From the NCBI GenBank assembly GCA_012845835.1, contig JABAKD010000015.1, positions 1,057,001 to 1,121,000 on the forward strand: a stretch of DNA of 64,000 nt, read 5' to 3'. The stretch comes from Undaria pinnatifida. Lineage: Eukaryota; Sar; Phaeophyceae; Laminariales; Alariaceae. Of this stretch, positions 25,801 through 37,699 are shown one piece after another. How positions within the stretch are numbered: the stretch's first letter is position 1; each line of letters starts with the position of its first letter. A program made the translations under genes and the position numbers. Under the pieces are notes generated by a model that had not been told where the DNA came from, made no database searches, and was given only the letters and a program-made list of their open reading frames with translations.

Positions 25801-28278
25801 TTGCTGGTCGTTGGCGGCATATGCTACTATTAATAGGAGAATGGTACGGTGGGGGTGTTCAGAAAGTTATGAGGCTCTCACTTAAGGACTTGTTTCACTC
25901 AAAACAAGCACACAAAACTTCATTCAAGAAAAAAAAAAAGTCCAAGCCGATGAAAACATCCATCCTATGGCCTCGGTATTTCACAAGGAACAGAGAGTAA
26001 CAACACATCTTGCATTCGAACGATGTCAGGTGGTTCCTCCCCCGCCCGGCACCAATACAAACGGCCAAAATGTTCTACGAGTATCCCTGTCATATCACGC
26101 GTCTGGGGACACAATGTGACCTATTACACACTCATACTATGGGGACGCATGCTTTATACGAGTTGTTGACTTGGATATGCTACTTGCGATCCAGGTTCTG
26201 CCCATGGAAGAGCGAGAGAAGATGTATCGGGAACGAGCGCAGGATCGCGCTCAACGAGCGCAAGATCAATATGAGTTACATCATAATGTTGCGGTCAAGA
26301 CGAACACGCAAAGGAAGGCCAGGGCTTTCTCACCCCCGGTGGTCCCCCGCACAACTAACAGCTTCCTCGTAAGCACGGCAAAGGTACGGAACCGCGTATA
26401 CGAGGCATGCACACAATAAAGAAACATACACTATGAATTATGCGGTATGGACAAAATGAAATACTGTGTGACCCGCGTGTGGTTCCCAGTATTACTTGAA
26501 GATACTTAGGACAACACGCCCTACCTGGAAAACGCTAACCTTAACCCTATTCCTAAGCCTTGATCGATCTCAGTCCAAGTTCGACCGAAAAAAACGGCTA
26601 AAATATCTTATTTTCAGAAAAAATGTCGACCAAACGACTCGTATGTAATCCACACGCATTTTGTTTTTGGCAATTGCCACAATAAGAACCGCACACTCTT
26701 TTACGGGGCTCGCATATGCTGAAGGTGCGAGCTAGGCTGGAGAAAGAGACCTACGACCTCAAACAGGAGAAGAAACGCCAACTGGAGCAACGTGCTCGGG
26801 AGCAGAAAACAAGCAAGGCTCTCGCAGACGTCATGAGGCAAATGGGCAGCAGCCTGCCCACCAAACAAGATCGACACATCGCCGAGCTCGAATCTGCACA
26901 GAAGGCCAGAGAAAGCCGGCAGAGGTACCGCCGGGCGTTAGAGGACAACAAAGCCAGGCTCGAGCAGGTGCGGGATACTGCGGGATAGTGTACTGCGGGA
27001 TAGTGTACTGGAATTTTAAAGGCGCGTGCTAAGATTGAGGTTGCCCTTCGTCCAAGTCTTTTTTCTGATCGACGGAGGTCCTCTATTGGGGAGTTACCCA
27101 ACACCGTCAGATTATTTTGTACCAGGTACGTTTTACAGTATCGTCAGATTATTTTGTACGTTTTACAGTATCGTCCATGAGACTATGGAGCTCGTCGTAG
27201 TATGGCGTTTTTCATTGAGTTGCAGTTTCGTTGTTTGTGAAGGTTACTATGCCAGTCTATATAGTTTGTGATTAAGGTTTACCGCACGACAATAAATGTG
27301 CATCCCAAGCTTCAACGTCGAGAACCCATAAACATTTCCCATAAAGAGCAAGGAAGCTATTGATAAGGGAAACATGGATTGAGAGCAGAATCGTCGGATC
27401 GCGGATGAAAAAGATGCATTAACAGCAGCTACGTTTGCCCCGAGGTTCCGGCGATTGCTAGTGGTGTTTTTTTTTTTTTTTTTTCCATCCTCCGGCGGAT
27501 GGGGAAAAATAAAGCTTTAGCTCACCACACTTCCATGTATTTTCATACGCGTCGTGTGTCGATTTAACTCAGTTGCTTTCGCAGCCCAACGCTAGCTGGC
27601 GCACCCTTCGGATCCCATTGTAGGTATAGCGTAAGCTGTCCCTATCAGTGGTCTTCGTTACAACCCCGGCAGCGCAAGCTGCCGTTGTTAGTGGTGTTGA
27701 TCGAAGAGTCACTATGGCTAGGAGGGGTTTAAGAACGGTATCGGGTCCTGTAATAAGTGGTCGTGAGCGGTCTTGCACGAAACCGCCACCAATCGCCGCC
27801 GGCTATAATCGCTATCGATCGTCGCCATTGGTAGTCGCGTCCTTTTATTTCGCCTCCATTGATAGTCGCCATCTCGATCACCATCAGTAATCGCCATTTT
27901 TATTTCAAGGCCATCACTAATCATCACTTTCTTTCATCTCTAACGATCATCGCTACCGATTCGATAATCACCACGTTACCATTTATCGCAAAATGTTCTT
28001 GCGTCGCCATAAATTATTGCCATCGATCATTGCCAGTATATTCAATGGAAGCCATCGTTTTTGTCGCCCAGCAGGTGACGGCAGACAGGCCTACCTTGTG
28101 GGAACAACACGACGCAGAGCTGCGCAAGGACACAGCAAAGCGAATGGCAATATCCTTGATCGCGGAGAGAGTGTTCCGGGCTGGTCCAAGTAGCACGACG
28201 GACAACACGCACTGGAAACGGGGATCTGCAGCCGACAAAATATTCGACGAGGAGGAGATGGCCGTCATAGGGATGTAG
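22812..28278 (+). CDS. FAM161/UPF0564-like coiled-coil protein
   Basis: Probably a centriole/basal-body or cilium-associated structural protein; FAM161 proteins bind microtubules at the centrosome and cilium. Exons: 22812-23468, 23896-24039, 24367-24513, 25060-25296, 26195-26383, 26725-26967, 28075-28278 (stop 28276-28278). Each joins in frame and all six introns are phase 0. The predicted protein is highly charged and helical. Family-like features are VVKPFRSMEAHASAWKRK at the end of exon 1, FKARAVHIVGEDWQTIQERQ in exon 3, running into SNLPRRMAMHA in exon 4, and RPTLWEQHDAELRKDTAKR in the last exon. These resemble the FAM161 pattern of a PF box, an FKAxxVP box with a long helix, a SxLPxRM box and a RPxLxE box. 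The first ATG is uncertain: 22812 keeps the frame open, but ATGs at 22924 or 22942 are equally possible. A retroposon sits in the last intron. Fallback call: coiled-coil protein of unknown function. Confidence 0.62.
27467..27688 (-). mobile_element. Poly(A) retroposon, copy 1, in the last FAM161-like intron
   Basis: Read on the minus strand, it starts ACAACGGCAGCTTGCGCTGC, runs about 200 bp, and ends with the hairpin CATCCGCCGGAGGATG followed by an A tail (18 T on the plus strand). It is flanked by TAGTGGTG at 27459-27466 and 27689-27696, a clear target-site duplication. A second copy is at 38539-38759. No clear pol III A or B box; it may be a SINE or a processed noncoding RNA. Confidence 0.78.
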
Positions 28279-30734
28279 TCCAGCTAATCTAATCGGATGT
28301 CGTCAAGCTAATCTAATCGGATATCGTCAAGCTAATCCCATCGACACGGAATGGCTCCGGGTTGTATGCTATTTTCTTTCCTGCGGTATTCATCGACTCC
28401 AGAGAATTTGGAGCCTGTCCCGTGACCATGGACAACGCGCGGTAGTTTTGACAAGTAATTGAGGCCGGCCAACACTAGGCCCCATCTTTCATGTTCGAGT
28501 ACCAACATCGTACACTAGTAGTAGTGATCGGACGGACGTGTTCCAGTCCCACTCGACTCCTCGCCAAATAAAAATACATCAACAAGGGACAGAACCAACG
28601 CCAGTGGCTGGATTCATTCCGTGATGCCTCGGTCAAGGTGAATGACTACAACGCTAACGCTGCAGCACCTGCTATACTGCATCCACAATGTTTTTTCCGC
28701 TGACTGACACTTGTTGCTGGTCATTTCGCATTAGGTCACTGCCACAATGTGTGTGTTCTTCACATTAAAGTAATCATGTTATCACCTACATCCAGCACAA
28801 CAACCAGTGCCCGTGCTGATACCTCCTAATAACAGTCTACATACAGACACGAGTACGAGCTCTGCAGTCACGAACTATAAGACAGAGATACACATAGCCA
28901 ATAGCGCAAGGTAAAATCGGCATGAAATGCCAATCGCAATGACCACGTGGGCAAACACATCAAAAAAACAAAAAAAAGCAAACCAGCACACCACACTCTA
29001 TTGGCAGTAAAAATAAAATAGAAAAGAAAAGACAATTAAAAAAGACAAAAAGGAAAGATCAATTGGAGAGAAAGAGGGAACAAGATGGCACCACAAAAAT
29101 GAAACACAAAGCACAACAGACAGCCGGCAACTAGCAGCACAGTAGATGACGCCATCCCACCAACATCGGGGCATCAAGCACATTAGATTGGATTTCGAAC
29201 GACCCTACTACTGTCGGAGTAGGCGCATGGTCTAGCATGGCCTAGCATGATCTAGCATGGCCTAGCATGGCCTAGCATGGCCAATCAAGGTCTAGCATCT
29301 GCACTGCGTTGTTTCTGACAATAGTGGTGTCAATACCGTCATCGTCGCCCCAACACCGAATACAAGAACGAAGTCTAAAAATTAAGAAAGCAAAGACGCG
29401 GCAACAAAGCAGATCACGCCACCCAGACGGCGTCGGGGCAGCAGCCAAACTACTACTACTAAGTTCCGAATGCAAATGTAACTATTACAAGGTTAGGAGC
29501 ATTGCTGCCTGGCCTGTCTTCTACTTAGTGTATGTTCGATGGCGGTGTCCATATCGACATCATCGCCTCATTAGCCCCCAAGGATCCTAAATGAAAACAG
29601 AAAGGACAAAAGTAAAATGGGGAAACAAAAAGGTAAAGGGACTAAAAAAAGGAAAAAAAAAAAGAGGATGAAACGGAAAAAGGGAAAACCGGTTCAGCGA
29701 GAACCCGCATGACAATCTAGCCCGTGGTCTCGGAAGGGCACAAGGAGTCTACAGCAGTATCGGCAGGAACGCAAACCAAACGAAGATCAGTCGGGTTATG
29801 ATACCAGGATTGTCGCCAGAGCCATGATCTAGTCTACAATTACAAAAGATATGCGTGACACGCGGGATACATGACATCATGTCAATGCCTGTACTAGTAA
29901 TAGTGTACCTGATGCTTGTGCGTATCTGATAATAATACTATAATTGTCGGTGCACAGGCTACACAGCCGAAAACAACCCCCCGCGTGTGCACTATACTTG
30001 TGCATGATATCGGATGTACCCAAGGACGACACAAACAACGTGAAACCAAAATCAGATTATGCTGTGGAAATAGCAATAGCGATTGTGGGCACAAAGGTGA
30101 TTGTCCATAAACAAAACAACAAGCTCCAACAGACACCGAGACACATGTCGATGCTCACTCCTCCATCGACACCCATGAAGAAATACGCACTAACTGGAAA
30201 AGTTGTTAACCTGTTAAAACTACAACTCGATTTCCGTCACGAAACAGCCCTCTTGCATGTCGGACGACATGAGCAACGCTGCCGGTGGCTACGTACTGCT
30301 ACTGCTCAAGAAAAACAGAAAACGACTGCAACAAGTACGCAAAACAGGAGTCTCAACCACCTCCCGTCACGCCGAAAAAAACGCCTACTCTTGGTTGAAA
30401 ATTGTCACGCATTTCCCTGAAGCGCCCCACCTCCCAGTCGCCAACCTCAAAAACATTTGCTCAGTTTACGAGTATGTATACTTCGAAGCTTGTCCTTTAT
30501 CATACCAAATAAACGTATTGGTACTGCACGTATTCTATACCAGGTACGAGGTGTGTTGCTTCTCATGCAGGAAACAGAAAACCGATAAACACACAGTCTA
30601 GACTAACCAGCCCTAATTATGTACTCCGGAGCAATTTCAAGGTTTCGTCACAAGCCTGATAACACCCCTGGCGACAACGACTAATGCCAATACTACAACT
30701 CGAGTCACTTTCCTCTGTACAACCCGACCCCGGC
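28279..30734. other. Intergenic region between convergent genes
   Basis: No exon was supported between the FAM161-like stop (28278) and the NuSAP-like stop (30735). It includes two tandem copies of GCTAATCTAATCGGATRTCGTCAA (28284-28330), a 10-bp CTAGCATGGC array (29231-29300) and A-rich sequence (28960-29070 and 29590-29690). The rest shows nothing recognisable. Confidence 0.5.
29231..29300. repeat. Tandem 10-bp CTAGCATGGC array
   Basis: Seven imperfect units, with CTAGCATGAT, CCAATCAAGG and CTAGCATCTG variants toward the edges. Noncoding, between two genes. Confidence 0.8.
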
Positions 30735-33700
30735 CTAGGCTCGGCCAGCCCTCCCTTCCGCCAGTTTGTGGTCGCGTTGCGCTTTGCCAGACTGCAAGTG
30801 AGCACTCCGACGCGCCGCTTGCGCCCGGCCGCTGGCCAGCTTTGCCTTGATTCCCACAGGTTCGAGAGGGTTGAACGTTTTCTTCGATATTTTTTTAGAA
30901 GCTTGGGCCGATGCTCCAGACGGTCCGACGTTAAAGGCTGACCTCTTGTCGCTCAATGCTCCAGGAGCTTTGAATTAAAGGTGGGAAGGGGAGCACCGGG
31001 AAGAAAGCGAACGGTAAAATTACATTCACAACCGCGATATTGTATAAACAGTAATCGGGAGCATACGACGTCAACTCTTTGCCCACTGAAACATTATCCT
31101 TCACAAATTCCAAGGACTTTGTCCCCCTAAGCGTGGGTGCAGTTATAACACGGTTAAAAGGTTGACGTTTTATCGGCCATTGCCCCTCGAGCTTCAAAGG
31201 TGGGTTGAACTTGGAGGGGGGGGTATCGGGAAGAAGCGAGCAGAAAAACGAGACTCACAGCGGTCAATTGATCAAAAACACAAATCGGGAGCAGCGTGCC
31301 TACCGAAAGCGCGTAAAATACGAAGAGAGCCAGGGACCTGATCAAAACATAATCTAGCTCGTCAAGCACAATTTAGTGGATGCTTCCCCGCAACCAAGTC
31401 GCTGAGTTCGCCGCGAACTTCACCACAATCAAACGCATAGGGACAACCAACTTTCCTCGTCCTGGCCAGCATCTGTCCAAAAGGGTATAGGGGATAGCTA
31501 ATTGCCTCGGACTGTGATCGGAATTAAAGGGAAGACTACCGATCACGTGTGTAGTAAGGGTAGAAATCTTTAATCTACTACGTGTATGAGATATGTCTGC
31601 CAGTCGCGATGTCGGTACTGCGAGCGTTGTTTCCGCCGTGATACGGCTGAATGACATTGGTTTTTGCGTCAGCATTTGAAGCAATAACGCAATCCTCAAA
31701 GGATACTGTTGACCTATCAATACCTATGATATGCATAGCGTGATCCAACAGCAAATACAAGGTATCGAGCGGGAGTTCGCAAGTTGTACGTTGTATGGCA
31801 TATGCATGTAGCGGCCATGATAAATGAGTATCATCGCTCACGGGCCGAAATTGGGGTCCGATTCGCACACACAGACGATAATAGCCGGTGTTAAAAAATA
31901 CAGCATTTTAGGGGATTACGCCGAAAAACACCCACCCACCCGGAGATTGATTTTGATCGAAATGCGAGTGCAACCGGATGAACGTTTCCAACAATTACAT
32001 CGGCTATTAACCATGATCTCACCCGGCGCGATGGGGCGGATCGGTCCGCTGTAAGGCTTGAACGTGAAACCTTCCCGCGTGCTGGGGTTCGAGCTTAGCC
32101 GGAACTCCTTCACCTGATCGGAGGATAGGGAAATATGAATATAATACGCGCGTTTTGAAAGGGTTAGCAAAACAGCGCGACTGTCTTTTTATTCCCAGAC
32201 GGTGCATCTGTTCATTCCAGGGGCGTTCAGCTACCGTAGGGACTGCAGGGTTTGAAAAACAGACTTTCTCAAAGTGTCCGATTACGCAATGCCGCACGCA
32301 ACTGGATTTTGCGAGAAAAACAATACCAGGTACCCTGTACGCAACTGGTGCTAACACCTCTACGGGAGATCAGGCCATTACCATTACCATTACCATCATT
32401 CGCTGGTGCTGCGCTACGATACACATAGTCTGTAGCTGCATTCACCCCTGCTGATGTCTCTCTGAAACCTCGCAACACATACGATTTATCTCAATATTTC
32501 ATTTATTTTGGGATTTTTGTAACAGGGTCCAGCTCAGGTTTGCACTAGAGGAAGCGTTGGAAGTTGACAGAAATTAAACAGAACCAGCCATCGCCAAAGT
32601 TAATTTTACTAGAGACAACGTTTTCTTCTAGGATAACGCGTACGATCAACCACGGTACGTTGTAATAATGTTTCCAAGCTATTAATAAAACAAGTTGAGA
32701 GCAGCTTTTTGACGCCACGCGAGGCATCACTACTGGCGACAGGTGTCTTATTAATAGCTGATTAATAGGCGTCAGCCGTAGCTTTTTTACTACTGCAAAA
32801 AAATATCCCACACAAATTTCGAGTACAAGTAGTTCGTCTCCAAAAACATGGTGCAGTACTAAATCAGGGGTTAACACTGCTTGATCTCGACCGCTCTCCG
32901 GTGGCAACGGGCTACATGGGGGTATATACGATACCTCGCAACTTGCCTAGAAACATCATGTAGCATATATAGTATTGCCATGGCGGCCGATTGGCGCCTC
33001 GCGACTTACGTACTGTACCTCCAAAAAACGTGCAACGCAGCATTAACGTTGCCATGTTGGTGACTTCTCAGAAGTTACGGCACACGTACCACGAAACGGG
33101 GAGAGTTGTCACACACGTTCGAAATAAACACCGTCCCACCTTTGTCGGCTTTTTGTTGCTTCGCTGTACCACAAGCGTGCACGGCTTACTCGCCACCGTC
33201 AGGCCCCGCTTCACCGACTTGAGACCAGATCCGAGCACAGCATCGGGAGGTCGCGTGGATGTGCCTGCAGGGGTGATGCCGTTGGCCTTGGATGAAGGCG
33301 TTTTGGCCTTGGACAGCGTCTGCCGTACAGCTGGCACGTTCTCCTTGGTAGCGTCTGTTCTCATTCATAAGTCGCAAGGCAGAAGATGTCACGGTCGCGT
33401 CCGATTGGGTCAATTTTCCTTTTAGCGCTTAAAACTAAAAAGCACTACACTCCCGTTGTGGGGGCAAAACACTTGGAAATTGACTATACAGAGGATATTT
33501 TTAGGATTTGTGACAAATTTAGGCCAATTTTTTATACCAACTTGGACTTTTCACACAGTCGAAAAGAGCTTTATCGACTCCAACTATTTGAGCTGAGCGA
33601 TCCGATTCGCACATCTAGTGGGAAAAAGTCGCCGATTCGACTGGGTCCGTCAGTCGAATTGCTCAGCCGAAAACTTGTATGAGGCCCATCGCATCGATCA

Positions 33701-36700
33701 TCTCACCACCAAAACACACGCACCCCCCCACAACCATACCAGGTACAAGTACCACGCAGCAATATCGTGCAACAACGTCGACGCTGGCTTGCCGGCTATC
33801 ACTGCTGCTGCTTCTCGCCACAGGCCAGCGTGGCAGATGTTCACTCCCGCCCGCCAGCAGCGTGTATCGCATGAGGGCAGATGGCAGCAGCGCGCGGTAT
33901 CGATGACATTTTCCCAACAACAGCTACGCTTGCTGCAGTTTTCGCGGGCCTTGGCTGACTACAATGCCACGAACAACATAGCTTAGGTGGCTTTGGGCCA
34001 AGTCCAACGCCACAAACCCGCATGGACGAGGGCTCGTCGCGCGTGTGAGAACGCACGAAGCACCGATATGCCGAGCTTCCAATTGACTGTTCATGGCCAT
34101 GCAGCTGTCCCCCCTCACAAAAACCGCCTCCCTACAGAGCATTCAACTTCGAAATCGACTCAACTGACAATAAGAAGGAGGCCCAGAAAAATCCAGTCGA
34201 AACAACTCCAGTCGAAACAGGCCCAATTCGAATCACGGATCCGACTGTGTAAAAATTGCTTTTAGGAGTGGAAAAGAGTAAAATCAAGACGTGACCTCCT
34301 TCTTGGCCGTACTTAACACGTCTATCACGTCTATCATACCTAACACCAGGTATTGTACGACTGTGCTTGTTCACACCAAAGCAGAGCCTGCTGTAGCTTC
34401 GTAGAATACCAGGTATACCGGTACCAGGTACTGTACCTGATACTGTACCTGATAGCACTTATGTCTGCCTGGAACGACAAACTACATCTACGGCGATTTT
34501 GTGCACGCTAATTTTGTGTCGTACACTAGCTTTATCTCCGCTGACAAGCATTGGTAATAGTGTGTACGGCGACTTTCGGGAAATCGAAAATCGCCGACAG
34601 ACTCCGTAATAATACGAGTTCAGGGTACCTGTCTGGGCACCTGTCATACCCATTAATGTTTAGACACGCCAAGCAACGGAAAACGTATGTTATCAAGGAG
34701 TGTAAGGCCTAGTGTTCCACACGAAAAACTACCTGGTACAACTGTTGCAGTAGCTTTAGTAGTCGTAGTAGTTTGGTGTCAGTGAAGGCCAATTAACGCA
34801 AAGTCGTATGAGTATGCTGTCTGTCACACGGTGAAAGATGAACGTGCTATTTCCTGACGTCTTTCATCACACCTGTCTGCTTAGTAGTTTTTTTAGGAGT
34901 CTTCTTAGGAGTCTTCTTGGGAGTCTTCTTAGGAGTCTTCTTCGGGGTTTTCCTCGGCGTCTTCCCGTAGCGCTCGATGGATGGCTGCAACGCAAACATA
35001 TTCTGGTGCGCCAGGTCGAATCTTCTCGATTGGCATGCTGCCGGCCGTTTCGTGTTCGTCACAAACTTTGGAGATTGGATCTTGCGTGGTGCTGTTTGTA
35101 TGACCTTTTTTTCCTGCCGGGTAATACGAATAGAACAAGACAACACAGAACAGTGCACATGAGTTCAGTTTAGTTCCAAGTCAGTACGCAATTAAGACCA
35201 TCTGGTTTAGGAATCACCGGTGGACAACATGACAACATGAGGGGAATCGGCTTGTCACTTGAGAATATTCTGCTCGGAACTAGTGAGGGGTCATTTTTAC
35301 ATTGAAATATATAGGATATATTAAGAAATGGTCTGTCCCGAGGTGGCCTTAAGGGGATACCGCTACCCCTTTGGGATTTCAGCGGCAAAAACGAACAAAA
35401 AAGCTGTCGATAACAGCAGCATCGGCTAAACGAAGCAGCTCCGCTTTATCATGTAAAGATCTGGCACCAACGCACCGACTTGGCCATTATTAAACCAGGT
35501 AGGGCAACAACACAAGTTACAGAGGTTGCACAGGTTACAGAATTTACAGCCGCAGGCAGCAGTACTGTCTATGCGTGTCCGTCTCTATTTTGTTTTTGGA
35601 AGAGACACGCGTTGCCGTACTCGTTCGTACGCTGGATTCCTACTCCTTGCATTTGTGACATGTTGTTGTTGTTCTCACATTAACTCGCATAATCGAGTCC
35701 GTTGTCACAGAACAGGCTCCAGTCTCTCTGGACATGTGCAATGGCACGATACACCAGGGAAGTAACAAACCGAACCAAAAGTCGTACAAGTATATATCAT
35801 AGCTGAAGCAAGTCGTACATCAGCCAAAAAATGTAAACATGAAACCGGAAGTCAGCGTACGTACGTAACAGGTCTATACTGGCACATACGCTTCAAGACT
35901 CTCAGCTGGAACTTGCAGCAGCAGCTCAGAGCTGCAGCAGCAGCAGCTGCTGCTGCTAATCTGTTCTCGTCTTGTTACCACGCTTGCTGCCTTCCATGAC
36001 ATGTGTAAAAACAAATCCGGATGCCATTTTCGGATGGGATTTCTTTAAAACTGGATCCCCTTTTCTGCTGGAGGCCGATCCGAAAACAATATCCGAAAAT
36101 GGAAGCCTGAAAAATCGCCATTTTCGGGTCTATGCGATAGCCAAACAGGATTTATTTGCGATCCCAAAACGTTCATTTCCTGTTTCGGATACGCTATTAT
36201 AAGAGATGACCTACGCAAACAAAACAAAACAACCACGTACCTGGTACCTGGTATATATTTACGCGTAGTAACTGAATACGAACGTGAGCTTGCCTGCAGG
36301 GGGGGGGGGGGTGTACTCAGTTTGTGCATGGCCGTAGTCGTATGGCCATAGACCCTCGCATTCCTAGCATGCCGGGACGGAGCCCGTCGGGTTTTTACCA
36401 ACCAGGCAGGGGGGGGTGGCACAATACTGCTTAAAATGGGTACAGTACCATAAGGCTTTAAGGCTCAAGGTCGTATTACATTATAGCGTGACTCAAAAAT
36501 GTTGCCCCCCCCCCCCTTAAACTTACCTTTCTATTTTTTATTTTTGGCGGTCACTAGGATGGCTATCGAGTTGGATCATATTGTGCGGGGTGGAGAACCC
36601 TAACTCCGCACAAGGGGAATGATCGCACCACGTAGTGTGAATATGGTAAGGCACCTACGAGGCAGTTACATAGCAGTACCCGTTGCTGTCTCTGTAGTGG

Positions 36701-37668
36701 CCACACCAGAAAACAAAGAAACTCGTTGGCGCTGTCATCCGTAATCAAGAATGTAGGCACAAGGTGCCGAAGTCCGTGTTACGAGCGGTTCTTGGAAGGG
36801 TTTAGTTCTCACTCTTCATGCGACTCGCCGAACACACCACGGCGCTTCGCGCTTGGTGCAAGCAATGACTGCCTGGTTGGTGGAAACCCGACGTGTTCCG
36901 TCCCGGCATAGTAGGGATGCGAGGGTCTATGGTCATACGAATACGGCCATGCACAAACTGAGTACGCCCCGCCCCCCCCGCCCTTTGACTGGTCGGTGAA
37001 AATCCGACGTGCTCCGTCCCGGCAGAGTAGGGATGCGAGAGTCTATGGTCATACGACTAAGGTCGTGCACAGAGTACACCCTACCCCCCCCTCTTTGACC
37101 CCCCGCCCTCCCCTCACCGGGAGTTGAGGGAAGATATTGGAATGAAAATTTATCTGCACGGCCCAACGGACTACCAGGTACGCCAAAAAGCTGAAACTGC
37201 GATTTCGTGTGGGGGACCTGGACCCACCAGAAAGAAGAAAGAGATATACTAGTAGTCGGGAGGACATGGATGCACATATATATAATATATATATATTACT
37301 TCACGCACAGGATATCACCTCATTATCTTTCGAGAGCCATCCATGCCGCTGTGTTCCCCCCCCCCCCCCCCCCCCCCGCCTCGAACGCCCCTTTCTTCCC
37401 CATCACCCGCACCTTCGCCTAGACCTAGCACCACACGTATAACAAACCCCTCACCTAAAGCCCTTTCCCCCCCCCCCCGCCCCCGCCCCCACCCCCCACC
37501 CTCCCCCCCCAACCCATCCCAACCCCACCCCCTCGAACACTCCACCCTCTCTTTACTCACTGATTGTACGACTTACCCCAGGATATACACGATAAACTGA
37601 TGTATTATTTCCAAAAATGTCACATTTATCCCCTCGAAATAATGTATAGTTTCCAGGCACATATCGAG

Positions 37669-37699
<31 letters not shown>

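Noticed and set aside
37343-37600. Proline-rich open frame
   Set aside because: Low-complexity C-run translation with no splice or start context.
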